Shown here: one piece after another, positions 25,284 to 33,729 of the stretch
Layout: each line of letters starts with the position of its first letter
Position numbering within the stretch: the first letter of the stretch is position 1
NCBI GenBank assembly: GCA_031281585.1
Contig: JAITFE010000138.1
Span: 1-56,208, forward strand
From: Bifidobacteriaceae bacterium
GTDB taxonomy: Bacteria; Actinomycetota; Actinomycetes; Actinomycetales; WQXJ01
DNA length: 56,208 bases
Direction: 5' to 3'
Notes under the pieces: model-generated
Databases searched by the model: none
Told to the model about the DNA's origin: nothing
The model's input: the letters and a program-made list of their open reading frames with translations, nothing else
Translations under genes and position numbers: made by a program

Positions 25284-27407
25284 ATGGCGACAGGTGCCGG
25301 CCTGAGCGACGTTAGCGGATTTCTGAACCCGGCTTCGATTGCCGTTGTGGGGGCCTCGGACAGAGAGGCCTCACTCGGCGGGGCCTCGGTGCGGTTCCTG
25401 CGTAAGTTCGGCTACCCCGGGGATGTCTGGCCCGTCCATCCGAGCGCGAAAGAAGTCGCCGGGTTCCCAGCGTACCCCGACTTGCCTTCCCTGCCCGGCG
25501 TGCCGGACCTGGTCGTCTTTGCCATTGCCGCAGGCCGCATTCCTGCGGCGGTGCGCGCCTATGGTGCCGCCGGAGCAAGGTCGGCAGTCATCTGGGCCGG
25601 CGGCTTCGCCGAAGGCGGTGCCGACGGCAAAGCGCTACAAGAAGATCTCGCGGCGGCCTGCGCCGAAACCGGGATGAGCGTGTTGGGGCCAAATTGTATC
25701 GGCATCATCTCCACCGCGCAGCCCATGATCGCCAGCTTCGGATCATTCATGCGCGAAGTCGATACGCTTCCCGCCGGGCACATTTCGGTCATGGGGCAGT
25801 CGGGCGGGCTTGTAACCATGGCCATCGCTCACGCGCGAGCTGCCGGTTTTGGCTTCCGGTATGCCATCAGCACAGGCAACGAGGCCGTGCTCACAACCGC
25901 AGACTTCATCGGTGCCTGCGCCCAGGATCCCGAGACGCGGGTGATTGCGGCCTATATGGAAGGCGTCAAGGACGGTCCCCGGCTGTTGAGCGCCCTCGAC
26001 ATAGCCCGCCAGGCCGGCAAGCCTGTGGTCGTACTGAGAGGCGGGAGTTCCAAAGCAGCCGCGATGGCGGCAGCCGCGCACACTGGCGCGCTCGCTGGGG
26101 AGTCAAGGGTATGGCACGCCGTATTTCAGGAGTACAGCGTTGTCGAGGTCTACTCGCTCGAAGAACTAATAGACGTGGTAACGCAAATCGCCTCGATGCC
26201 GGTTCCCATGCGCCCAGCGAGTAACGGCGTAGCCCTCGTCACGTTTGGCGGGGGCGGCGGCGTGCTAGCAGCCGATCAGTGCGAGAGAAGGGGCTTAGCC
26301 ACGCCTCGGCTCAACACCGAGTCCAGATCGAAACTTATTCCACTGGTGCCATCCATCGCTTCGGTCCAGAATCCCATCGACCTCACCCCGCAGGTATATG
26401 CGGACCCGCAATGGCTAGCCAAATTGCCCACCGCTCTGGACACAATCGCCGCAGATCCAGCAATCGACTCAGTCCTCCTCCAGTACGGGCCGATGGCCGC
26501 TGGGGCCGAAGCCATCGCACGGATGGCCAAGGAGTTCATGGAGCGTTCGCCGATTCCTGTCATGCTGGGATGGCCGTTGGCACCCAAGGCCGCCGCCGCG
26601 TGGCTGGCCGAGCGCAACGTAAACGTTTTCGTTGAGTATGACCGCGCCCTCCGCGTCATCTCTGATCTTTTTGCCTCAACGACCGGAAGCGGCTTTGGAC
26701 CGCCACCCCCTCCTTCGCAAATCGACTGGGAAGCTCTGGTGCCATGCCCGGTTCCCGGAACGGTTCTGGCCGAACACGAGGCCTACGACGTGCTGCGCGC
26801 GGCCGGGCTGCCAGTGGCCCCAGGTCGCTTGGTCGCCCAAGCCACCGACTTGCAAGATGTCGGCGAGCAGGTCGGCTGGCCGGTGGCTATCAAGGGCATG
26901 AGCAAGAAGTTCACGCACAAGTTCGCAATGGGTTTGGTCGCCTTGGGTATTGGCTCACCAGCCGAAGCCGCTGAAGCCGGAGCCATGATCGAAGCCCGTG
27001 GCCAAGAGTTGGGCGCCGACCTCGAAGGGCTGTTTGTTCAGCACATGGTCGACGGTGGTCAGGAGGTCCTCGTTTCCGCACTCCGCGACCCGAACTTTGG
27101 CGTCATAGTGTCCTGCGGAGCGGGAGGCGTGCTTACCGAGGTGATTGACGACATTGTGCTGCGCCGAGCCCCGTTTGGACCGGACGTGGCCGGGCACATG
27201 CTGAGCCAACTGCGCGTCGTCCGGCGAGCTTTGAACAGGGGATTGGTCGGGCCCTCTCTCGAGCCGATGATCGGCTTCCTGGTCGAATTCTCACGCGTGG
27301 CTGCTAGCGCGCCGTGGAAGTCGTTCGTCATTGAGGCGAACCCCGTCAAGTGGAGGTCGGACGGGGTCTGCGCAGTGGACGCTCTGATCATAATTGAAAA
27401 GCCATGA
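25284..27407 (+). CDS. ADP-forming acyl-CoA synthetase (fused alpha-beta)
   Basis: I use the ATG at 25,284, after AAGGCGGG, giving 707 residues. The alpha part (1 to about 450) has the CoA-binding Rossmann domain (FLNPASIAVVGASD), SVLGPNCIGI, and the phosphohistidine site AAHTGALAG. The beta part (about 480-707) is an ATP-grasp domain (YDVLRAAGLPVAPGR; PVAIKGMSKKFTHK; FGVIVSCGAGG). This family makes acyl-CoA from acid, CoA and ATP, releasing ADP and phosphate. Aromatic members such as FerA are known besides acetate enzymes. Lying between two crotonase genes, it probably activates an unsaturated or aromatic acid imported by region B. Confidence 0.92.
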   Translation: MATGAGLSDVSGFLNPASIAVVGASDREASLGGASVRFLRKFGYPGDVWPVHPSAKEVAGFPAYPDLPSLPGVPDLVVFAIAAGRIPAAVRAYGAAGARSAVIWAGGFAEGGADGKALQEDLAAACAETGMSVLGPNCIGIISTAQPMIASFGSFMREVDTLPAGHISVMGQSGGLVTMAIAHARAAGFGFRYAISTGNEAVLTTADFIGACAQDPETRVIAAYMEGVKDGPRLLSALDIARQAGKPVVVLRGGSSKAAAMAAAAHTGALAGESRVWHAVFQEYSVVEVYSLEELIDVVTQIASMPVPMRPASNGVALVTFGGGGGVLAADQCERRGLATPRLNTESRSKLIPLVPSIASVQNPIDLTPQVYADPQWLAKLPTALDTIAADPAIDSVLLQYGPMAAGAEAIARMAKEFMERSPIPVMLGWPLAPKAAAAWLAERNVNVFVEYDRALRVISDLFASTTGSGFGPPPPPSQIDWEALVPCPVPGTVLAEHEAYDVLRAAGLPVAPGRLVAQATDLQDVGEQVGWPVAIKGMSKKFTHKFAMGLVALGIGSPAEAAEAGAMIEARGQELGADLEGLFVQHMVDGGQEVLVSALRDPNFGVIVSCGAGGVLTEVIDDIVLRRAPFGPDVAGHMLSQLRVVRRALNRGLVGPSLEPMIGFLVEFSRVAASAPWKSFVIEANPVKWRSDGVCAVDALIIIEKP

Positions 27408-27476
27408 GTTGGGCTGACCTGCGGCGGGTCGGCGACAGCGCGGCTTGGACTACCAGGTAACTCCGGCTGCTTGTAA

Positions 27477-27486
27477 GCGCACAAAG
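27477..27486. promoter_or_regulatory. Candidate operator, GCGCACAAAG
   Basis: GCGCACAAAG (27,477-27,486) lies 31 bases before the second crotonase start. Its complement, CTTTGTGCGC, is found unchanged in the ribose-type importer promoter at 31,468-31,477. The surrounding CTTGT-6-ACAAAG is partly palindromic. Confidence 0.4.
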
Positions 27487-27516
27487 CATCTTGGCAGGTA
27501 AGAAAAGGAGAAACTA

Positions 27517-28278
27517 GTGGAATGCGTAGAACTTGACATACCCGTACCGCATGTAGCCGTGGTGATGCTCAACCGGCCACCGGTGAACGCGCTTAATCAA
27601 CAGGCCCGCCACGAACTGATCGCTGTGATGGACGAGCTACAGAGCCGGGACGACGTACGGTGCCTTGTGCTGACGGGGAAGGGAAGAATCTTTTGCGCGG
27701 GGGCTGACATCAAAGAGAAGGCGGATCTAAACCAAGGAGACCATTCCCAAGCGGCCGCGAACAGGCTCACTCGCGACGTATTCCTCTCGGTGCTCGATTC
27801 CTCAAAGCCGGTCATCGGTGCCATCAATGGGCACGCCCTTGGGGCCGGGATGGTGCTGGCGAGTTGCTGCGATTTTCTGCTGGCAGCGGACACAGCTAAG
27901 TTTGCGATGCCAGAAATCGACGTTGGCCAAGGGGGAGGCGCCAGCTACTTGCAGCGGGTCCTCCCACTAACCCTGATGCGCAGAATGATGCTGACCGGCA
28001 TGAGGGTGCCCGCCACGGAACTCTACCGGCGGGGCGTCATCGAAGAGTGCTTGTCGGCTGACGAACTGGTGGGTTCCGCTGTCGAGGTGGCTGCGGCGAT
28101 CGCCGCCAAATCGCCGCTGGCAGTCCGCACCATCCGGGAATCCTTCGTGTCGGTTGAGCACCTCCCCATGGCGGAGGCCTTCAAGATCGAACAACGCTAC
28201 ACATCCATGCTGTCTGCCTCCCCGGACGCCGACGAGGCCCGCCGAGCGTTCTTTGAGAAGCGCAGGCCCGTATTCTGA
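27517..28278 (+). CDS. Enoyl-CoA hydratase family protein
   Basis: A 253-residue crotonase with GTG start behind AAAAGGAG. It has LNRPPVNALNQQARHEL, FCAGADIKEK, and GAINGHALGAGMVLASCCDFLLAAD. The second catalytic Glu site reads FAMPEIDVGQGGGASYLQRVLP, the canonical hydratase type, in contrast to the crotonase at 24,436. Hydration of a 2-enoyl-CoA is the likely reaction. It follows the synthetase gene by 109 bases containing an operator candidate, so it may have its own promoter or be read through. Confidence 0.9.
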   Translation: MECVELDIPVPHVAVVMLNRPPVNALNQQARHELIAVMDELQSRDDVRCLVLTGKGRIFCAGADIKEKADLNQGDHSQAAANRLTRDVFLSVLDSSKPVIGAINGHALGAGMVLASCCDFLLAADTAKFAMPEIDVGQGGGASYLQRVLPLTLMRRMMLTGMRVPATELYRRGVIEECLSADELVGSAVEVAAAIAAKSPLAVRTIRESFVSVEHLPMAEAFKIEQRYTSMLSASPDADEARRAFFEKRRPVF

Positions 28279-28308
28279 AAGCTAGGGCCTTCGAATCGGC
28301 TCGGCGCG

Positions 28309-28346
28309 ACGCGCGGCCCCGTGGTCAAGAAACCCCGAGGCCGCGT
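28309..28346. terminator. Possible bidirectional terminator between convergent genes
   Basis: CGCGGCC (28,312-28,318) pairs with GGCCGCG (28,339-28,345) between the ends of the crotonase gene (28,278, plus) and the importer ATPase gene (28,361, minus). The loop contains a second small stem, GGT/ACC. There is no T-run. Confidence 0.35.
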
Positions 28347-28360
28347 GTTCGACCCGTGCA

Positions 28361-29143
28361 CTACTCGATTTCCGCCGGATCCTGGCCATCCATGTCGATC
28401 TCCTCGCCGCCGGCCATCAGTGTGATCACTTCCAATCGTGTGCGCTCGCCCGCGCGGAACTGGTCTAGAACCTTCCCCTGCTTCAGCACGGTGAACGAGT
28501 CGCCAACCGTCAAGGCATGGTGCGCATTGTGAGTGATGAAAATGATCGCGACTCCTCCGTCGCGCGCTTTTCGAATGAGCCGCAGTACGACAGCGGCCTC
28601 CTTGACCCCCAGGGCTGACGTGGGCTCATCGAGAATCAGGACCTTCGCGCCAAAATAGAGCGCGCGGCCTATTGCGAGGGCTTGGCGCTCGCCTCCTGAA
28701 AGCGTGCCCACCAACTGGCTGGCGTCAGCCACTCCACGAATCCCAATGTTCTTTATTTCGGTTCGCGCGACACTTGCTGCGGCGCGATGGTCGATCCACC
28801 TCAGCGGGCCAAAGCCTTTCATCGGTTCCCGCCCAATGAAGAAGTTCTGAGCGATGCTCATCAACGGGAAAGTGTCTATCTCCTGAAAGACAGTGGTAAT
28901 GCCCCGCGCCTGAGCGTCGCGAGGAGATCGGAAGTCCACCGCTTCTCCATCAACGCGGAGCTCGCCTCGGGTGACCGTGTGCACGCCTGACAGAATCTTG
29001 ATCAGCGTGGATTTTCCGGCTCCGTTGTCCCCCAGCAGACATGCCACTTGCCCGGGGGCAACCGAAAAATCGACATCCGACAGCACTGTGTTCAGGCCGA
29101 AAGTCTTGCACACTTTGACGAACTCGACCACGGGCTCAGCCAT
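28361..29143 (-). CDS. Ribose-type ABC importer ATPase (single domain)
   Basis: A 260-residue ATPase. Walker A is GDNGAGKST, the Q-loop FQEIDTF, the signature LSGGERQ, Walker B VLILDEP and the H-loop FITHN. Only one nucleotide-binding domain is present, as in the FrcA-type fructose importer; RbsA/XylG proteins have two. It therefore must dimerise. Its start overlaps the permease end by eight bases. An acidic tail (GGEEIDMDGQDPAEIE) follows the ATPase fold. Confidence 0.93.
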   Translation of the reverse strand: MAEPVVEFVKVCKTFGLNTVLSDVDFSVAPGQVACLLGDNGAGKSTLIKILSGVHTVTRGELRVDGEAVDFRSPRDAQARGITTVFQEIDTFPLMSIAQNFFIGREPMKGFGPLRWIDHRAAASVARTEIKNIGIRGVADASQLVGTLSGGERQALAIGRALYFGAKVLILDEPTSALGVKEAAVVLRLIRKARDGGVAIIFITHNAHHALTVGDSFTVLKQGKVLDQFRAGERTRLEVITLMAGGEEIDMDGQDPAEIE

Positions 29144-30188
29144 TCGCTACTCCTTCCTTCGCAACAGGCGGTCTTCGGGCGAATCGTGGTGGTGACAGCG
29201 CCATCTTGCGCAGCCTGTTGTTCGAGATCACGGCAACCAGCAGCAAAGCTCCCAGCAGGACTTGGGTGAGGTTGGCGTCCCAGCCTGCGTAGAAGAGACC
29301 CGCCTTGCTGATGCCATAAATCAGAATGCCGAAGAAGACTCCCGTGATGCTCCCGTATCCCCCTGTTATCAGGACCCCACCGATGATCACCACGATTGGC
29401 ACGTCGAAAACGTATCCCGATCCGGTGGTCGGGTCAGCAGTGCTGAACTTGACCGCCTGCATCATGCCCACAAACACGGCCGACATGCCCGCGCATGCGA
29501 ACAAGGTGATCTTCACCCGATTCGTCAGCACTCCTGAGCGTCTAGCGCGCTCGGTGTCCCCCCCGGTCGCAAGAATCCAGTTGCCGAAGCGAGAGCGCCG
29601 AAGGACCCACGCGCAGATCATTGTGATACAGATGAACCACACGATGGAGACGTCGAAGTTCGAATCTCCGATCTTCGACGCGAAGAGGCGAGGAAGCACT
29701 CCCTCGCGGTCAATGAGCACCGAAAGAGTCGTCGATTTGGTCAGGGCTTGGGCAATGGTTACGCCCAAGCCCAAGACGATAAGCATCATGCCGAGCGTGA
29801 CAATGAACGAGGGCATACCTGTTTTCGTCACCAACAAACCGTTGGCTAGACCAAAAGTCAGGCCAATGGCAAGGCCTGCCACCAAAGCCACGCCTAGAGG
29901 CAGCCCGAAGTATCCCGTCATCAAGCCGACAGTCACAGATCCGGCACCAACCACCGACCCGACAGACAGGTCCAATTCGCCGGAAATCATTAGCAGTGCC
30001 ACTGGCATGGCCATCATGCCAAGGTCGGCCATGCCGTTGACCCATGCGGCCGTGCCGTCCAGGCTGGTGAAACCGCTCCCAGACGACACGACCGCAAAGA
30101 ACAGGTACAGAACGACCGCGACCACCGCCGGTGCAAAGGCCTGGGACCGGACGAGCCGACCCGGCCATGCGCGCCATCGAGATTCCAT
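29136..30188 (-). CDS. Ribose-type ABC importer permease (RbsC family)
   Basis: A 350-residue permease with eight to ten hydrophobic segments. The family motif ISGELDLSVGSVVGAGSV lies around residue 85, and GLANGLLVTKTGMPSFIVTLGMMLI around 130. The EAA-like part is RARRSGVLTNRVKITLFACAGM. BPD_transp_2 permeases of this type import monosaccharides, polyols or sugar acids and lactones. The gene stands between the binding-protein gene (62-base gap) and the ATPase gene (8-base overlap). Confidence 0.93.
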   Translation of the reverse strand: MESRWRAWPGRLVRSQAFAPAVVAVVLYLFFAVVSSGSGFTSLDGTAAWVNGMADLGMMAMPVALLMISGELDLSVGSVVGAGSVTVGLMTGYFGLPLGVALVAGLAIGLTFGLANGLLVTKTGMPSFIVTLGMMLIVLGLGVTIAQALTKSTTLSVLIDREGVLPRLFASKIGDSNFDVSIVWFICITMICAWVLRRSRFGNWILATGGDTERARRSGVLTNRVKITLFACAGMSAVFVGMMQAVKFSTADPTTGSGYVFDVPIVVIIGGVLITGGYGSITGVFFGILIYGISKAGLFYAGWDANLTQVLLGALLLVAVISNNRLRKMALSPPRFARRPPVAKEGVANG

Positions 30189-30250
30189 TGTGTTGCACGC
30201 CCTCCTACGTACTTACGGCGCTCGCTGGGTTCCGTTCCGCCGTTGCTGGG

Positions 30251-31318
30251 TTAGTTGGCACCACGCACACCCGGATACTGGGCAACGATCTCGAGCGTCT
30301 GATCGAGGTTGTTCTTGTCGATGGCGATGGCGCCCGGTATGACTGCGCCCACAGGATGGATCCCGTAGCGGATGTACTGGTCCAGGATCATTATGGCTTG
30401 GAAGCCCCAGAGGTACTGCTGGGTGTCCACGATCCCGTCCAAAGTGCCGTCCCGGAGCAATTCGATGGCACCTTTGGATATGCCCAAAGTTGAGAGCTTG
30501 ATCTCTCCTGTCTTGCCGATGTTCTTGATGGCATCGGCGGCGTAGATCGCGATGGAGGAGTTCTGAGTCCACACGCCGTCGATGTCGGGGTGTGAACTCA
30601 GGTGGCCCTGGATCGTTTGGGTGGCACTCGCCGGGTTGTTCACGTCGGTAGCGGGGATGATGATCTGCTCAGATACTCCGCCGGATTCTTTCATTCCCTG
30701 TTCCGCGCCGTCGCAGCGCTGCTGCAGCCCCGGGTTGGAGGCAGCGTTGTTTACGCAGAGCAGATGCTTGACGCCGGTTGCTGCGGCAGCTTTGCCGGCG
30801 GCCAGGCCGGAACCGACCTTGTCCTCGCCAATGAAGGTCAAGACCCCTTCTGATTCCCAGGTGTCCATGCCGGAGCTGATGGTCACCACGGGAATGCCCT
30901 GCTCTACGGCCCGTTTGATTCCTGGGCCAAGCGAGTCAGCGTTGAAGTTCCAGACGATCAATCCGTCGGGGTTCTTGGCAATCGCTTGGTCAAGCAACGC
31001 CACGTAGTCTGGGATCACATTCGAATAATCTTTCGATGCCGAGTACTGGTAGTCGGTCATCCCCAGCAAGGCAGCAGCGTCGTCGGAACCGAGCTTCATA
31101 GGTTGGAAGAAGGCGTCCGATACGGGGCCGTTGACGGCGATGATGTAGGGGGCTTTGGAGTCCGTCGGGGCGCCGGTCGGTTGGGCCTTGGAGTCGGTCG
31201 GTTGGGTCTTGGAGTCGTCACCAGTTGAGCACCCAAAAGCGGCGCCAACTGCGGCGATACTGACAACTCCGACAAGGATTCTGCGCCACATCTTCGTGGT
31301 GCCGTTTGATTCGATCAT
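30251..31318 (-). CDS. Ribose-type ABC importer binding lipoprotein
   Basis: I start at ATG 31,318, which follows GAAGGAG; an upstream extension of 29 residues is unlikely. The 355-residue lipoprotein has a lipobox GAAFGC at about residues 25-30. A short linker built of repeats of T/ADSKxQPTxxPTDSKAP follows, coded by imperfect 30-base direct repeats at 31,155-31,215. The mature domain is Peripla_BP_4 type (AYIIAVNGPVSDAFFQPM-like start; LDQAIAKNPDGLIVWNFN; GIPVVTISSGMD; DGVWTQNSS). It binds a sugar-like solute for the permease downstream. Transcription probably starts at the promoter at 31,459-31,487. Confidence 0.92.
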   Translation of the reverse strand: MIESNGTTKMWRRILVGVVSIAAVGAAFGCSTGDDSKTQPTDSKAQPTGAPTDSKAPYIIAVNGPVSDAFFQPMKLGSDDAAALLGMTDYQYSASKDYSNVIPDYVALLDQAIAKNPDGLIVWNFNADSLGPGIKRAVEQGIPVVTISSGMDTWESEGVLTFIGEDKVGSGLAAGKAAAATGVKHLLCVNNAASNPGLQQRCDGAEQGMKESGGVSEQIIIPATDVNNPASATQTIQGHLSSHPDIDGVWTQNSSIAIYAADAIKNIGKTGEIKLSTLGISKGAIELLRDGTLDGIVDTQQYLWGFQAIMILDQYIRYGIHPVGAVIPGAIAIDKNNLDQTLEIVAQYPGVRGAN

Positions 31319-31458
31319 GCTCGCTCCTTCACGAGTCTGTTTCCTGCGCCTCGTTGTTGAGGCACCTGTCCAGCGTCTACTCCTTAGTAGGGCGTCTGTT
31401 CTCACGGGAGACGAGGCACTGCTGCGTCCAGCTAGACTGGCACGCGTGCCTTGTTCGT

Positions 31459-31487
31459 ATTACATCACTTTGTGCGCATTGTGTCAA
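31459..31487 (-). promoter_or_regulatory. Promoter with internal operator for the ribose-type importer
   Basis: On the minus strand TTGACA (31,482-31,487) and TGTAAT (31,459-31,464) are separated by 17 bases, nearly a consensus promoter. The spacer contains GCGCACAAAG (31,468-31,477) and part of the 11-mer CAATGCGCACA (31,471-31,481), which also occurs before the phosphotriesterase-family gene. A protein bound there would block RNA polymerase. The rest of the 343-base space (31,319-31,661) shows no gene. Confidence 0.65.
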
Positions 31488-31661
31488 TGGCCCAACTGCC
31501 AAGTCGCGCAATCCTGCGCTGACCCGTGCCACTCCACATCACGGACGGCACCGTGACGAGCCCCCGCGATCGAGCACACATCTGCGGCAGCGCGGAAGGA
31601 CCGGCGCGCAGTTCGCTGGTTCCACGTATCGCCACCGACACGGCTCCCCATGGATGACCCC

Positions 31662-32348
31662 CTATCGGCTAGGTCGCGGACGGCCATGCCTCAGCACGTC
31701 GTTGAGCAGTTTGGCTAGATCCTTCGGAGCGGTGAGAAAGGGCGAGTGGTCGGAGTCGATGCTCGCGGAGTACCGCATGTTGCGAGCCATCTGCTGCTGC
31801 ACATCCGGCTTCAGCGCATGGTCGCGCAGACACACAATGTAGGTCGACGGCAGCCGTTCCCACGGCCGGTTTTCAAGACCGATCGTTGTTCCCGGCGGAG
31901 ACGGCATCGGGCGCAGTCGCGCCCAAGCAGCCTGTGCTTGCGCTCGCGTGCATTCGCTGAAGAAGGTCTGCCAAGCGATATCAAAACTCGGCACATCACC
32001 GGTGCGAATCCGATCCGCCTTGGCGTAGGCCTGAAGCTGAGCGGCATTTGGGGCGGGGGCAGCTAGGTAGATCAAGTGCGCCAAGTCGGCTGTGCTGGCC
32101 ACGATCGACGTGAGCCGACCGCCGTAGCTGTGCCCGCACACCACTGTGTCGCCTCCAAGATCCTGTACGGCCTGGCGGACCACGGCTACGTCCGACGCAA
32201 CAGAGTCAAAGGGCAATTCAACGGCGACAACCTCGCGGCAGTCGGGGTCGATGAGGCCCATTACTTCGGACCAGCACCAAGCGCCGTGCCACGCACCATG
32301 CACCAGCAGCAAAGGGCTGAGGGGATCAACCCCGCTACGACCGGTCAT
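31662..32348 (-). CDS. Alpha/beta hydrolase, small esterase/HNL-like
   Basis: A 228-residue hydrolase of the same group as that at 23,229. It has LLLVHGAWHGAWCWSEV, the nucleophile elbow GHSYGG, and the C-terminal HSPFLTAPKDLAKLLNDVL supplying the catalytic His. The usual lid region is shortened. It is the third gene of an operon with the phosphotriesterase-family and PrpD-family genes, 28 bases behind the latter. An ester or lactone of the imported compound is a reasonable substrate, but no specific one can be named. Confidence 0.87.
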   Translation of the reverse strand: MTGRSGVDPLSPLLLVHGAWHGAWCWSEVMGLIDPDCREVVAVELPFDSVASDVAVVRQAVQDLGGDTVVCGHSYGGRLTSIVASTADLAHLIYLAAPAPNAAQLQAYAKADRIRTGDVPSFDIAWQTFFSECTRAQAQAAWARLRPMPSPPGTTIGLENRPWERLPSTYIVCLRDHALKPDVQQQMARNMRYSASIDSDHSPFLTAPKDLAKLLNDVLRHGRPRPSR

Positions 32349-32376
32349 CTTGAACCTCCCTCGTTAGCACGCACAG

Positions 32377-33729
32377 TTAGTGCGGTTCTGATGCCGACGC
32401 AAAGCGAGCCGAGTCAAGAACACGAGCGGAGTTGACGGCGAGTAGCTGCTGCGCGAGTTCCGATGCCGCTTCGGCGCCATGCACGGTAGCCGCACACTCA
32501 ATGAACTTCGCCACCAATGCGCCGACGTGATCGGCCGACAGTGGCGTGGTCATCGTCCCACCGCCGCTGGCGGTGGCGGCAAACACGGCGTCATGAGTCG
32601 CTACTTCCACTCGGGCGGCCCCTTTCGACTCACGAACCTCGACATGGTCCATGAACCGACGCACCTCAGCCCGACAGCGCGTGCCAGGCACAGCCCACAA
32701 GACTCGCGGAATCCGCAGAGCCAAGCACGCGAGTTGGTAGGGAAAATGCAGCAGGCAGTCCTGCTCGGTAAGCAGCCGATTCGCTTTCATGACGACGTGG
32801 TTGCCGGAATCACCGGCACTCACAACGACCTGCTCGATGCTATCCGCATCCAGATCGTTGTTGGCGACAAGATCGCTAAACGCCGCCTTGACCGCGATAG
32901 TTGGGAGATTGGTGGGCAGCAGCTTGTGCCGAACTAGGTGCCGCCATTCTCCGTCGGCCATCGGAAGCGGCTCCCACTCGCGGTTGGCGCCGATGTGCCA
33001 AAAATCTTGATCGGCACCGAAGACGGAGCTCGGTCCCGTGAACCCACACCGGGCCAGTTCAGCTGCGGCCAGCCCGACCTGGGCGATCTGACCGAAGAGC
33101 GTGTATTTCGCCATGGACACCGTCGTGCGAACGAAGTAGTCGGCCACCGTGTCGGTCGGCCGCATCCAGGTGGCGAGTGCTATCCCGTGACGGCACTCTT
33201 CAGCGGACAACTCCTCCGCACGGGCGATCGCCGCAACTACGGCTGGCGCGAAGAGAGGATGGCCGACATGGCGGATCTCGTGGGAGCCGAGCTCCGCCAC
33301 TAGTTCCCTGTACCGAGCCGTCAGTCGCGCTGAGACCTCGAGCCCTACGGCAATCGCTTCGAGCAGGTCCAGCCCGCTTCCGCCGGCGTGCTCGACTGCC
33401 ACGAGAGCAGCCGACACAACCGCTGGCACGTCGTGACCCGCCGAGGATACGGGGTCGAAGTCCATCGCGTTGATCAATTGCGCTCCGACGAAGGCGGCGG
33501 TGTCCCGGTCGGAGGATAGCTCGAGTCCAAGCGGCCGGGCACCGCCCGGGCGAGACGCCGCCCACCGCGCAAGAGCGAGGCCGGATGGAATCCTGGAGCT
33601 TGCGAGGGCACAGCCCACAGAGTCGAGCAGGACATGCCGCGCCTGGGTAAGGACGGCAGCGGGAATAGGTCCAGGCCGAACCGCGAAATCCGCGAGTTCG
33701 CCCAGCAGTGGGTCGCTCCGGGCGTTCAT
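32377..33729 (-). CDS. MmgE/PrpD family protein
   Basis: A 450-residue protein of the 2-methylcitrate dehydratase/cis-aconitate decarboxylase superfamily. It starts with an all-helical domain (ARHVLLDSVGCALASSRIPSGLALARW) and contains LINAMDFDPVSSAGHDVPAVV. In classical PrpD this site is a DFDD...HPS motif. The second Asp and the HP pair are changed here (FDP; GHD), so its reaction may not be methylcitrate dehydration. Another family member in this window (51,416) keeps DFDD and HPS. Its ATG overlaps the preceding gene's stop by four bases. Confidence 0.87.
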   Translation of the reverse strand: MNARSDPLLGELADFAVRPGPIPAAVLTQARHVLLDSVGCALASSRIPSGLALARWAASRPGGARPLGLELSSDRDTAAFVGAQLINAMDFDPVSSAGHDVPAVVSAALVAVEHAGGSGLDLLEAIAVGLEVSARLTARYRELVAELGSHEIRHVGHPLFAPAVVAAIARAEELSAEECRHGIALATWMRPTDTVADYFVRTTVSMAKYTLFGQIAQVGLAAAELARCGFTGPSSVFGADQDFWHIGANREWEPLPMADGEWRHLVRHKLLPTNLPTIAVKAAFSDLVANNDLDADSIEQVVVSAGDSGNHVVMKANRLLTEQDCLLHFPYQLACLALRIPRVLWAVPGTRCRAEVRRFMDHVEVRESKGAARVEVATHDAVFAATASGGGTMTTPLSADHVGALVAKFIECAATVHGAEAASELAQQLLAVNSARVLDSARFASASEPH

